DNA from: Longimicrobiales bacterium
Lineage (GTDB): Bacteria; Gemmatimonadota; Gemmatimonadetes; Longimicrobiales; Gaopeijiaceae
DNA length: 64,000 nt
Reading direction: 5' to 3'
Assembly: GCA_028284495.1 (NCBI GenBank)
Contig: JANQRP010000038.1
Location: forward strand, 62,001 to 126,000
Shown here: one piece after another, positions 54,290 through 62,958 of the stretch
How positions within the stretch are numbered: position 1 is the first letter of the stretch
Layout: each line of letters starts with the position of its first letter
Notes under the pieces: generated by a model
Seen by the model: the letters and a program-made list of their open reading frames with translations, nothing else
What the model was told of the DNA's origin: nothing
Database searches by the model: none
Translations under genes and position numbers: made by a program

Positions 54290-56359
54290 ATGTCCCGAGT
54301 GCCCGAGGATGGGTCAACCGTGGTCGTCGCCGTCGACACGGGCGGTACGTTCACGGACCTCGTCGCGCTGGACGCGGGGGACCGACGGAACGAGCCGGCG
54401 ATCCGGACGCTCAAGGTCCCGAGCACGCCCGACGATCCCTCGCGCGCGATCGTGGGGGGACTCCGGCGCCTCTTTCCCGACGGTGGCCGGCTCCTGCTGC
54501 TCCACGGAAGCACCGTCGCCACCAACGCGCTGCTGGAGCGGCGAGGCGGCGACGTGCTGCTCGTCACCACGTCGGGCTTCGAGGACGTGCTGGAGATCGG
54601 CCGACAGAACCGTCCCCAGCTCTACGCGCTGGAGCCCCATCGGCCGCCGCCGCTGGTGCCGGCGGACCGGCGGGTCGGGGTGGAGGGCCGACTCGGCCCG
54701 GACGGTGCCGAGATCCGCCCGCTCGATCGGGATGCCGTGTCGGCCCTCTTGGACGCAGCCGGCGAGGCCGACGCGATCGCCGTGGTCGGGATCCACTCGT
54801 ACGCGAACGACGCCCACGAGCGCGCGATCGGCGAGATTCTCGCGGCGTCCGGAACGCCCGTTTCGCTTTCGGTGGACGTACTGCCCGAGTTCCGCGAGTA
54901 CGAACGCACCGCCACCACCGTCGTGAACGCGTACGTACAGCCGGTCATGGGGCGCTACCTGTCGGAGCTGGAGGCGGCGCTGGCGAACGACCCGGCCGGG
55001 GCACCGGATGGACCCGCGTCGGACGGCAAGCAGGCGCTCGTGGCCGAGCGGATCGAGGTGATGGGCTCGGCGGGGGGCCGGCTCCCGCTCGGCCGGGCCG
55101 CGCGGGAGCCCGTGCACACCGTACTGTCCGGGCCGGCGGGCGGGGTGGTCGGCGCGATGGCCTGGGCCCGGGCGCTCGGACGCGACGGTATCGTGACCTT
55201 CGACATGGGGGGTACCTCGACCGACGTGTCGCTGTGTCCGGGTCGTCCGCTCCGCACCCGCGAGTTCGAGGTCGCAGGCGTTCCCGTGGCGATCCCGGTC
55301 CTCGACATCCACACGGTGGGTGCGGGCGGCGGATCGATCGCGCGGGTCGACGCCGGCGCCGCCCTGAGGGTCGGCCCCGAGAGCGCGGGAGCCGAGCCGG
55401 GCCCGATCTGCTACGGGCGCGGTGGGCGATCCGTCACCGTCACCGACGCCCACGTCTGGCTCGGCCGGATCCCGCCGGGCGCGTTTCGGGCGGGTGCGAA
55501 CGAGCTGGACCGGCCCGCGATCGAGGGTCCGCTCTCTGAGCTGGCCGGCCGCCTCGGCACGACGCTGGAGGCGGCGGCCGAGGGCGTGCTGGAGGTTGCC
55601 ACCACGACCATGGAGCGGGCGCTTCGCGTGATCTCCGTCGAGCGGGGTTTCGACCCCGCGGAGCTCGCGCTGGTGGCCTTCGGAGGAGCGGGTGGCCTGC
55701 ACGCCGCGGAGCTCGCCGCACGACTCGGGTGCGCGGAGGCGCTCGTGCCCCCCGCGGCAGGCCTCCTCTCGGCGTGGGGCATCCTCGCGGCGCCGCCGGC
55801 GCACGAACTCTCCCGCTCCGTGCTGCGGCCCATCGATGACGCGGCCCTCCCGGCCCTGGTCGACGACATGGCCGAAGCCGCGCGCGCCCACCTCGAGGGG
55901 GAAGGTGTGGCGAGCGGCGACGTGGAGGTGGAGCGATGGGTCGACGCCCGGTACGTCGGACAGAGCTTCGAGATTCGCGTCCCGGCCGACGGCCCGACCT
56001 CGGAGTGGGCGTCGGCGTTCCACCAGGCCCACGAGCGACGCTACGGCTACGCCCGCCCCGACCGCACGGTCGAGGCGGTCACACTGCGCACGGCGGCACG
56101 CGGCCCGGCCCGTAATCTCGTGACGGTGGACGCCAGGGGCGATTCGGGCGGAGCCAACCCTTCGGCCGCCACACACGTCTGGTTGAACGGAGAGGCGCGG
56201 GAGGTACCGGTCGATCGCCGGTCCGATCTCGCACCCGACGCGCACCTCGTCGGGCCACGCGTGATCGTGGACGCCTCCGAGACGACCTGGGTGCCTCCGG
56301 GGCACGAGATCCTGGCGCACGCGAGCGGTGTACTCCGCCTGCGACGGATCCCGGAATGA
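54290..56359 (+). CDS. Hydantoinase A / 5-oxoprolinase-like ATPase subunit
   Basis: This 689-residue protein has the hydantoinase A domain order: VAVDTGGTFTDLV, HGSTVATNALLER, SGPAGGVVGA, DMGGTSTDVSL and GAGGLHAAELA. No HyuB (hydantoinase B) gene is next to it, so it acts alone or with a distant subunit. Substrates in the family include hydantoins, 5-oxoproline, acetone and N-methylhydantoin. The ATG at 54290 is chosen over the upstream frame. It follows trpE divergently. Confidence 0.9.
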   Translation: MSRVPEDGSTVVVAVDTGGTFTDLVALDAGDRRNEPAIRTLKVPSTPDDPSRAIVGGLRRLFPDGGRLLLLHGSTVATNALLERRGGDVLLVTTSGFEDVLEIGRQNRPQLYALEPHRPPPLVPADRRVGVEGRLGPDGAEIRPLDRDAVSALLDAAGEADAIAVVGIHSYANDAHERAIGEILAASGTPVSLSVDVLPEFREYERTATTVVNAYVQPVMGRYLSELEAALANDPAGAPDGPASDGKQALVAERIEVMGSAGGRLPLGRAAREPVHTVLSGPAGGVVGAMAWARALGRDGIVTFDMGGTSTDVSLCPGRPLRTREFEVAGVPVAIPVLDIHTVGAGGGSIARVDAGAALRVGPESAGAEPGPICYGRGGRSVTVTDAHVWLGRIPPGAFRAGANELDRPAIEGPLSELAGRLGTTLEAAAEGVLEVATTTMERALRVISVERGFDPAELALVAFGGAGGLHAAELAARLGCAEALVPPAAGLLSAWGILAAPPAHELSRSVLRPIDDAALPALVDDMAEAARAHLEGEGVASGDVEVERWVDARYVGQSFEIRVPADGPTSEWASAFHQAHERRYGYARPDRTVEAVTLRTAARGPARNLVTVDARGDSGGANPSAATHVWLNGEAREVPVDRRSDLAPDAHLVGPRVIVDASETTWVPPGHEILAHASGVLRLRRIPE

Positions 56360-56362
56360 TGC

Positions 56363-56368
56363 TATCTT
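56363..56368 (+). promoter_or_regulatory. TANNTT -10-like element upstream of the DUF2723 gene
   Basis: ATGCTATCTTCCGC begins just after the stop of the hydantoinase gene, 52 bases before the GTG at 56421, so the membrane glycosyltransferase operon may have its own start. Confidence 0.3.
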
Positions 56369-56420
56369 CCGCAGCCGTTCGCGCACGGCCCGATCCCGAA
56401 TCCGACGACCGAGGCCCCAC

Positions 56421-58775
56421 GTGGTGAAGGACGACTCCCCGACGACGAGCAGCTCCCCCGGACTCCCCGACGCAGCGGTGGCGGGGAGCGAGAAGCCGCC
56501 GTATCGGTGGGCCGCGGCGGCCGGTGCGTTCGTGTTCGCGATGTACGCCGCGACCCTCGCGCGCACCACCGCGTTCTGGGACACCAGCGAGTACATCGCC
56601 ACCGCCTGGATGATGGGCGTGCCCCATCCGCCGGGGAATCCGCTCTTCGTCGTGCTGGCCCGCGCCTGGGCGATCCTGCTGGAGCCGACCGGCCTGTCGG
56701 TCGCCTTCCGGATCAACCTGTTCAGCGCGTTCATGAGCGCGGCCGCGCACGCGTTCTGGTTCCTCGTCTTCCACCACATCCTCCGATTCTTCTCGGAGGA
56801 CCGGCGCTTTCGACTCACCGGGGCGTTCGTATCGATCCTCGTGAGCGCGACCGCCTTCTCGGTCTGGAACCAGTCGAACGTCAACGAGAAGGTCTACACC
56901 GTCTCGCTGTTCACCATCGCGCTGCTCACCTGGCTCATCTTCCGGTGGCAGGAGCGGATCGGGAAGGGGAAGGACGACAACCTGCTCGTCCTGATCGTGT
57001 TCGTGCTCGCGCTGTCCGTCGGGAACCACCTCATGGCGTTCCTGGCGGCTCCCGCGATCGGGATCTTCGTGCTCCTCTCGAACCCGAAGGCGCTCGCGAA
57101 CTGGAAGCTGTATCCGGCCGGCGTCGCGGCGGTGCTGCTGGGCCTCTCGATCCATCTCTTCCTGCCGATCCGGGCCGAGCTTGACCCGGTGATCAACGAA
57201 GGCGCGCCCGAATGCGAGACGCTGACCGGTGCGCTCGCCTCGGTGGCGACCTACGGACGAGCCGGATGTGAGCAGCTCAACGCGTCGATCACGCGCGAGC
57301 AGTACAAGGCGCCCGGACAGGCGGGCCCCGGCCTCACGGGCCCGCGTCAGGCGCCGCCCGCATCGCAGTACCTGAACTACCTCCAGTACTTCGACTGGCA
57401 GTGGTCGCGCTCCCTGCAGGGCACGGACACGCTGTTCCCGCCCATGCGGCTGCTGTTCACCATGATCTTCACCGCGCTCGGGGTGTGGGGCGCGATGGAG
57501 CACTGGCGCAACGACCGACGAAGTTTCTGGTACATCGCAACGCTGTTCGGGACGCTCTCGGTCGGGCTCGTGTGGTACCTGAACTTCAAGTACGGCTACA
57601 CGATTCCGGACCCGTTCAACGATCAGGATCTGCACGAGGTTCGAGAACGGGACTACTTCTTCATCGTCAGCTTCTCGGTGTGGGGGCTGTGGGCGGGTCT
57701 CGGCATCGCCGCGATCTGGCAGGCGCTCGCCGAGAAGGCGGGCACGCTGATGAAGGCGTCGCCCGTCCTCCTCGTCGCGCTGCTGCCGATGGCCCTGAAC
57801 GCGTCCTGGGCCACACGGCACTACGACTACGCCGCCCGCGACTGGGCGTACAACCTTCTCCAGAGCGTCGAGCCGTACGGGATCCTCTTCACCAACGGCG
57901 ACAACGACACCTTCCCGCTCTGGTACCTCCAGGAGGTCGAAGGCATCCGGCGCGACGTCACGGTGATGGTGGTGTCGTACCTGAATACCAACTGGTACCC
58001 GAAGCAGCTCCGTGACCTGACGCGGCCGTGCCCCGATGGCGTGGACCCCCTCGAGGACCCGACGCGAATCGTCTGCCAGCGTCCCTACGAGCCGGACGGG
58101 CGGGCGGTGTACACGGCGGACCCGTCGTCGGTGACGGAGGGCACCGCGCTCGAACTCGCGGCACCGGTGACACCGCCGACGCAGAGCGCGTTCGCAGGGT
58201 TCAGCGACGCCGCGATCGACTCCGTCGCGGGGGAGATGTTCAACTCCGGACCCAACCCCACGACCGTGGACCTCGGACTCGTCCAGGCCACGCTTCCGCC
58301 CGGGATCCTGATTCAGCCGTGGCACCGCTTCGCGCTGTCGGTCATCGCCAACTCGATCGGCGAGCGACCGATCTACTTCGCGAGCAGCGGTGGCGCGTCC
58401 TCCACTCTCGGCCTGGACGGCTACAACGTTCGGCACGGCCTCGCGTTCAAGCTCTATCCCGGCAACCCGGCGTCGGACACGACGGGACGCATCGAGGCGA
58501 TGCCGCCCCGCGGAGATTTCACGCCGTACACCGGCTTCTGGGTGGACATGACCCGCACCGAGCGGCTCATGGAAGAGGTCTTCGTGCATCGCGGGAACAT
58601 CCCCGACTGGGACCACTGGCCCGACCACTCCACCGTCGGCATCCCGAACTACTACGCCTGGGCGTATCTCGGCCTCATCCAGGGTGCCGCCAATCGGAAC
58701 GACGCCGAGTCGCTCGATCGCTGGCGCATCAAGGCCGAGGATTGGACCGCGCTCGGGCGGACGGTGTCGCGATGA
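56421..58775 (+). CDS. DUF2723 membrane glycosyltransferase (TMEM260-like)
   Basis: This 784-residue protein has 10 or more helices in its N-terminal half. It begins RWAAAAGAFVFAMYAATLARTT and then FWDTSEYIATAWMMGVPHPPGNPL, the DUF2723 hallmark with an Asp in the first periplasmic loop that fits a GT-C enzyme. The C-terminal half has NGDNDTFPLWYLQEVEGIRRDV. The human homologue TMEM260 is a protein O-mannosyltransferase, so an O-glycosylation role is inferred. Start at GTG 56421 or 56424. It is coupled to a small downstream gene by ATGA. Confidence 0.88.
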   Translation: MVKDDSPTTSSSPGLPDAAVAGSEKPPYRWAAAAGAFVFAMYAATLARTTAFWDTSEYIATAWMMGVPHPPGNPLFVVLARAWAILLEPTGLSVAFRINLFSAFMSAAAHAFWFLVFHHILRFFSEDRRFRLTGAFVSILVSATAFSVWNQSNVNEKVYTVSLFTIALLTWLIFRWQERIGKGKDDNLLVLIVFVLALSVGNHLMAFLAAPAIGIFVLLSNPKALANWKLYPAGVAAVLLGLSIHLFLPIRAELDPVINEGAPECETLTGALASVATYGRAGCEQLNASITREQYKAPGQAGPGLTGPRQAPPASQYLNYLQYFDWQWSRSLQGTDTLFPPMRLLFTMIFTALGVWGAMEHWRNDRRSFWYIATLFGTLSVGLVWYLNFKYGYTIPDPFNDQDLHEVRERDYFFIVSFSVWGLWAGLGIAAIWQALAEKAGTLMKASPVLLVALLPMALNASWATRHYDYAARDWAYNLLQSVEPYGILFTNGDNDTFPLWYLQEVEGIRRDVTVMVVSYLNTNWYPKQLRDLTRPCPDGVDPLEDPTRIVCQRPYEPDGRAVYTADPSSVTEGTALELAAPVTPPTQSAFAGFSDAAIDSVAGEMFNSGPNPTTVDLGLVQATLPPGILIQPWHRFALSVIANSIGERPIYFASSGGASSTLGLDGYNVRHGLAFKLYPGNPASDTTGRIEAMPPRGDFTPYTGFWVDMTRTERLMEEVFVHRGNIPDWDHWPDHSTVGIPNYYAWAYLGLIQGAANRNDAESLDRWRIKAEDWTALGRTVSR

Positions 58776-59020
58776 CCGGCGAGTCGTGGGTGAAGGTCGC
58801 GTCCTTCTCGGCCCGCTACCTCGCCGAGGTCTGGCTCGAGGCGCTCGACGCCGAAGGCATCCCGTTCCGCACACGAGGCGAGGAGTCGGGAATCTGGGGT
58901 CCGGGATTCGCGGGCCCGACGAGTCGTGGGTTCGAGATCCTGGTGCTGGAGCGCGACGTCGACGCGGCCGAGACGCTGCTCGCCTTCGAGGAGGGGGAAG
59001 AGGGCGCGGTGAAGCGCTGA
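58772..59020 (+). CDS. DUF2007-like small protein
   Basis: This 82-residue protein has VKVASFSARYLAEVWLEALDAEGIPFRTRG and then FEILVLERDVDAAETLL, which matches the DUF2007 fold (a small PII-like or signalling domain). Its ATG overlaps the stop of the DUF2723 gene. Partner of the glycosyltransferase by position; function unknown. Confidence 0.7.
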   Translation: MTGESWVKVASFSARYLAEVWLEALDAEGIPFRTRGEESGIWGPGFAGPTSRGFEILVLERDVDAAETLLAFEEGEEGAVKR

Positions 59021-59023
59021 GCT

Positions 59024-60499
59024 TCAGCTCCGCTCCACGAGTCTCAGCGCCCCGGGCCCCGCCGGCACGGACCGGAACATCGAGGGCCCCGACAGCCCCT
59101 CGCGCCTGAGTTCGAGGATCGCGTCGAACACCTCGGGGCAGGCATCCACGATGTCTCCACGGGTCACCAGCAGGACCTGCTCGAAGTCGGACCCGATCTC
59201 GCGCCTCAACCACTCGACCGTACGGATCCGGATCGGCTCGTCGAGCCGGTCGAAGGGTTCGCCGAGGATGAACGGTGGTGTGGCGGTGCCGGCCCTCGCG
59301 GCCAGCGTCCGCACCGCCGCGATCCGGATCGCGACGAAGGCCGCCGCGAGGTCCTCCTCCGCCACGGGATGGAGCACCCCCTCCACGCTGAAGAGCTCCA
59401 GTCGCCCGCTCTCCGTCCAGGAGATCGACAGGATGCGACCGGCGGTCATTCGCCCGAGGATGCGTGCCGCCCGATCGAGGAGAAGCGCCCTCGCCTCCCG
59501 CCGCATCGTGCGCGCGGTGTCGGCCAGCGCGACGTCGGCGGCCGACCAGACCTCGGGGTCCAGCGCCGCCGGCACGTTCGCGCCCCGCGGCGCCCGGGCA
59601 CCGTGCGGGCCCGCCAGGTCCGTGAGCCGGCCCCGAAGCTCCTCCATCTCGTAGACCCGCGACCGGGCCACCTCGACCCGTTCGGCGAGCGTCTCCGTCT
59701 CGGCGTGCATCCGGAGCGCACGGCGCTCCAGGTCGCGGAGCCGATCGGGCTTGTTCTCGAGCTGTTCGCGCCGGCGACGCCACCAGCTCCCGTCCTGTAC
59801 CACGTCCTCCCACTCGTCGCGCAGGAGGTCCTGCACGGCGGGAAGGTGGTCCGCGAGCGGGCGCCGACAGGTCGGGCATGTCGCATCCCCCCCCTCGGTG
59901 TCCAGCTCCGCCAGGCGGGACTTCAGTTCGCGGGCACGATCCCGGAACGTCTGCAGGTGGGTCTCCGCGTCCTGCCGCTCGCGAAGCCACTCCATGGTGG
60001 CCACCTCGAGGTCGCCCGACACCTCGGCGTCGTCGGCGCGCAGCGACCGCAACTCCGCTTCCAGCGCGTCGAGCTCCTCGGTCGCCCCCTCGAGCTCCCG
60101 GATCCTCGCGAGCACGGCCTCCGGCTCGACGCCGGCACGATCGGCATCGGGATCGACGCCGCGAAGCCGGCCGAGTTGGGCCCGCGCGGCCTCCACGCGG
60201 GCGAGCCCCTCGAGCATCGCCAGCGCCCGTGCGCCGGCGGTGACCACGGCCTCCGCCCTGTCGAGGTCACCGCCGTGCTCGAGCGAGGCGCGCAGGTCGG
60301 CGGGCAGGCGACTCAGCACGGGGTCGGGGACCCGTGGGAGCGTGGACACCGTCACCCCGGGACCACCGGAGAGCATTCGATGGGCGAGGCGTCGGAGACG
60401 GCCGTCGCCGCCCACGACCGCCACCAGACCAGCGGGCAGATCCACGGAGATCGGCCCGATGCCCGTCATGGCCTCGCCGTGGACGGAGACGATCCTCAC
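59024..60499 (-). CDS. Rad50/SbcC-like coiled-coil protein with zinc hook but broken ATPase motifs
   Basis: This 491-residue protein has coiled-coil arms and the zinc-hook CPTC (208-211) with RRPL after it, the mark of SbcC/Rad50 and YhaN proteins. At the Walker A place the reading is GGDGRLRR (30-37), not GxxGxGK(S/T). At Walker B it reads FILGEPFDRLDEP (410-422), with Gly for the catalytic-site Asp, and the LSGGE signature is replaced by a PVAEED region near 379-383. It is therefore probably not an ATPase. The arms are also short. The GTG start at 60499 overlaps the stop of the SbcD-like gene. It may act as a structural partner of the upstream protein. Confidence 0.8.
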   Translation of the reverse strand: MRIVSVHGEAMTGIGPISVDLPAGLVAVVGGDGRLRRLAHRMLSGGPGVTVSTLPRVPDPVLSRLPADLRASLEHGGDLDRAEAVVTAGARALAMLEGLARVEAARAQLGRLRGVDPDADRAGVEPEAVLARIRELEGATEELDALEAELRSLRADDAEVSGDLEVATMEWLRERQDAETHLQTFRDRARELKSRLAELDTEGGDATCPTCRRPLADHLPAVQDLLRDEWEDVVQDGSWWRRRREQLENKPDRLRDLERRALRMHAETETLAERVEVARSRVYEMEELRGRLTDLAGPHGARAPRGANVPAALDPEVWSAADVALADTARTMRREARALLLDRAARILGRMTAGRILSISWTESGRLELFSVEGVLHPVAEEDLAAAFVAIRIAAVRTLAARAGTATPPFILGEPFDRLDEPIRIRTVEWLRREIGSDFEQVLLVTRGDIVDACPEVFDAILELRREGLSGPSMFRSVPAGPGALRLVERS

Positions 60500-61584
60500 G
60501 GCGTTCGCGCCCCCGTCCGGCCCCGGCCCCCGCCACCTGAGCCCATGACCCGACGAAGGAGCGCCACCACGCGGTCGTCTGGCGCGTCCAGGGAGGTGGT
60601 CACGCGATCGATGAGCGGGGTCCGGTCCATCTCCGGCACCGGCGTGCCCGTGAGTTCGATCGAGAAGTGCAGCGCGCGATCGACGAGCGAGGCCAGGAAC
60701 GTGGGATCGAGCCCGCGCAGATCGTCCGGGTGGGTCCCCTGCAGCCGAATCCGGACGATCTTCTCCTCGATACCACCCGGCACCTCCCGGACCACCTCCT
60801 CGAGCCTCGCCTGGAGCCCCGCCGGGTCGCCCACGGGCACGTGCGTGGGTGCCAGCGCCACGACCGGGCGTCCGGGGACCGGGACGAAGGTGACCTCGCC
60901 CGCCTCCAGATCGGCGAGCACGAAGCCCTTCTCCTCGGCGGCTTCGTCCCACGGCGACACGCCTACCCGCTCGACGGCGCCGGAGTACACGACACCGTCG
61001 CGCACCCGGCGGAACGTGTGGTGCCCGCCCAGGGCCACGTAGTCCCAGCGGTCGTGTTCGATCGGGATGCCGCCGGCTTCACCGTCGTCCGGTCGGCCGT
61101 GCGCGACCACGATGTTCCAGCGCTGACGTGGATCGGGTTCGGGCGCCGGGAGCGGTCGCGTGAGGGCGGACCGGTACGGGAGGAGGATGGCGTGGGTCCG
61201 GTGTCGAGGAAGCACCACGGCTCTCGCCCGGCCCGCCGCGGCATCGACGTTCGGGAAGGTGTCGAGGGCGGCGAGTGCGCCAGCGTCCTCCGTGCGCCGT
61301 GGCGTGTCGCGTGCGCCCGCGACCATGAGCACCCGGGTCTCCGGCAGCGCCGTTCTGAGCTCGTCCAGGCCGCGCGCCAGCGCCACGAGCGCCCCGGGCG
61401 GCGGGTTCGATCGATCGAAGACGTCGCCGGCCACGACCACGAGATCGGGACCCGCCTTCGCGATCGCCTCGATCGCTCGCTGGAACGCCACCGACAGGTC
61501 GCGCTCCCGCAGGTTCTGCCCTCGCTCGGCCCGATCGAAGGTTCGATGCCCGAGGTGCAGATCCGAGAGGTGCGCGACGATCAT
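60496..61584 (-). CDS. Mre11/SbcD-like metallophosphoesterase with altered active-site motifs
   Basis: This 362-residue protein has the calcineurin-like order: DLHLGH (Asp8, His10), GDVFD (Asp54), AGARDTP where GNHD is expected (90-93), VAHG (His162), and GGHHTF where GHxH is expected. So the Asn and His of the third motif are missing (Ala91, Arg92), and the first His of the last motif is Gly187. Nuclease activity is doubtful. The C-terminal region (EVTFVPVPGRP) is a normal capping-domain pattern. The gene overlaps its neighbours on both sides by 4 bases. Confidence 0.82.
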   Translation of the reverse strand: MIVAHLSDLHLGHRTFDRAERGQNLRERDLSVAFQRAIEAIAKAGPDLVVVAGDVFDRSNPPPGALVALARGLDELRTALPETRVLMVAGARDTPRRTEDAGALAALDTFPNVDAAAGRARAVVLPRHRTHAILLPYRSALTRPLPAPEPDPRQRWNIVVAHGRPDDGEAGGIPIEHDRWDYVALGGHHTFRRVRDGVVYSGAVERVGVSPWDEAAEEKGFVLADLEAGEVTFVPVPGRPVVALAPTHVPVGDPAGLQARLEEVVREVPGGIEEKIVRIRLQGTHPDDLRGLDPTFLASLVDRALHFSIELTGTPVPEMDRTPLIDRVTTSLDAPDDRVVALLRRVMGSGGGGRGRTGARTP

Positions 61585-62318
61585 GGGTCCGGGGCGAACT
61601 CTGCGATCGAGGGCACCCGAGCGTCGGGGGCGAACGGGTCGATACCGGGGACGCTCCCCGCCGGGGCCAGCTCGTCGATCCCTCGCACCGGTTCGTCGGG
61701 GGCGAACTCGTCGATGGTCGGAATCGCGAGGTACGCCCTGCGCGCCCGTTCCCTCCTTGAACTCTCGAGCATCGCCGCACTCGCCAGACAGAGCAGCGCG
61801 AACATGTAGACGCTGAGCGGCGTGAAGCGCGGGAGCAGCACCATGCCGACGATCAACACGCCGAGCGTCGCCCCGAACAGCGCGGGCCCGCCGACCGGGC
61901 GCCTCCGGCCGGGCCATCGCCGCCCGTCCGCGCCGCGGAGGTGCGCCTGGATCCCCCCGAGGACGAGGCCGAACCCGTACATCGGCGCCGCCGCGAACAC
62001 GACCAGCGTGGTGCCTCGCGACACCAGGAGGTCGGGGAGCTGATCCGAGAGCGACCACAGCAGAGCCAGAATGCCCGCGAGAAACAACGCGAGGGCCGCG
62101 ACGAGCCAGCGCCAGGTACGGGGCGCCTCCGGGCTGGCCGGACGTGACACGATTCCGGCCGACAGGCCGCCCAGCTGGACCATCAGCACGAGTGTGAGGG
62201 CCGACATCAGGCCGTTCGACGAATAGAGCAGGAGCCCGAGCGCCATCTCCGCCGACACCGCGCATCCCATGCCGAGGAGGAAGGGCGGCAGCCCCTCCAT
62301 GGTGCGGGATCCGGTCAT
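61581..62318 (-). CDS. Six-helix membrane protein with a tandem-repeat tail
   Basis: I do not recognise a named family. The 245-residue protein has about six transmembrane helices (roughly 9-190). The tail (from about residue 199) has four 12-residue repeats with the core I-D/A-E/P-F/L-A-P (TIDEFAP, GIDELAP, GIDPFAP, SIAEFAP). The tail should be cytoplasmic. It lies between a flavin reductase-like gene and the SbcD-like gene, with 4-base overlaps on each side. Confidence 0.75.
   Translation of the reverse strand: MTGSRTMEGLPPFLLGMGCAVSAEMALGLLLYSSNGLMSALTLVLMVQLGGLSAGIVSRPASPEAPRTWRWLVAALALFLAGILALLWSLSDQLPDLLVSRGTTLVVFAAAPMYGFGLVLGGIQAHLRGADGRRWPGRRRPVGGPALFGATLGVLIVGMVLLPRFTPLSVYMFALLCLASAAMLESSRRERARRAYLAIPTIDEFAPDEPVRGIDELAPAGSVPGIDPFAPDARVPSIAEFAPDP
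61584..61724 (-). repeat. Four 36-bp coding repeats in the membrane protein tail
   Basis: The tail codes for units with a 12-residue period: PTIDEFAPDEPV, RGIDELAPAGSV, PGIDPFAPDARV and PSIAEFAPDP. The DNA copies are diverged but the protein core is kept, suggesting selection on repeated short motifs. Confidence 0.7.
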
Positions 62319-62851
62319 GCCGGAACCAGCGATCTGTAGGCACCCGCGAGGTAGACCAGCGGCTCGACCGCAGGATCGGCGTCGCAGCCGAGCACCTCGC
62401 CGACCACGATGGTGTGATCGCCGGCGTCGTGGAGCTGGGCGACGCGGCAGTCGAGCCACGCGGCGGCGCGCTGCAGCACGGGGCTCCCGGTGGCCTCCGT
62501 GCGGTACCGCACCTCGTCGAAGCGGTCACTGGGGTCGACCAGGGCGAAGCGGACCGACAGGTCGACCGAGTCGGCGGCGAGCACGTTCACGGCGAAGTGC
62601 TCACCGGCCACGACGACGTCGTGCGACCGCGATCCCTTCCCGATACAGACGAGCAGATACAGCGGCTCGAGCGAGACGGAGGTGAGCGAACTCGCGGTGA
62701 GCCCCCACGGCTGACCGTCCGCGTCGCAGGTGGTCACCACCGTGACGCCCGTCGGGAAACGTCCGATCACCCTTCGGTACTCCATCGCGTCGGGACGACT
62801 CAAGCCTGATGCTCCGATCTTGGACCGCGCGGGTCCGCGGCTTAGGTTCAC
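62315..62851 (-). CDS. Flavin reductase-like FMN-binding protein
   Basis: This 178-residue protein has the flavin reductase fold signature (GRFPTGVTVVTT, then SLTSVSLEPLYLLVCIGKGS, and HFAVNVLAADS). It fits the FMN reductase family that supplies reduced flavin to monooxygenases or similar enzymes. The GTG at 62851 has GAGGGG about 10 bases upstream; an ATG at 62785 is possible. First gene of the four-gene operon. Confidence 0.85.
   Translation of the reverse strand: MNLSRGPARSKIGASGLSRPDAMEYRRVIGRFPTGVTVVTTCDADGQPWGLTASSLTSVSLEPLYLLVCIGKGSRSHDVVVAGEHFAVNVLAADSVDLSVRFALVDPSDRFDEVRYRTEATGSPVLQRAAAWLDCRVAQLHDAGDHTIVVGEVLGCDADPAVEPLVYLAGAYRSLVPA
62843..62848 (+). promoter_or_regulatory. TANNTT -10-like element upstream of the lipoprotein gene
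   Basis: CTTAGGTTCACAC lies about 90-110 bases before the possible starts at 62938 and 62959. It overlaps the start region of the divergent flavin reductase gene. Confidence 0.3.
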
Positions 62852-62958
62852 ACTGATTGTCCACCCCTCGGATCGGGGCGTTCCAACCCCGATCCCGGGG
62901 GCGTGCGGAACAGGCGATTTCCCAGGCGAACTCCCCGGTGAACCCCCACGCGAACCCC

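Noticed and set aside
54314..59990. Two very long minus-strand open frames over the hydantoinase, DUF2723 and DUF2007 genes
   Set aside because: Antisense shadows; the plus-strand genes have strong family motifs.
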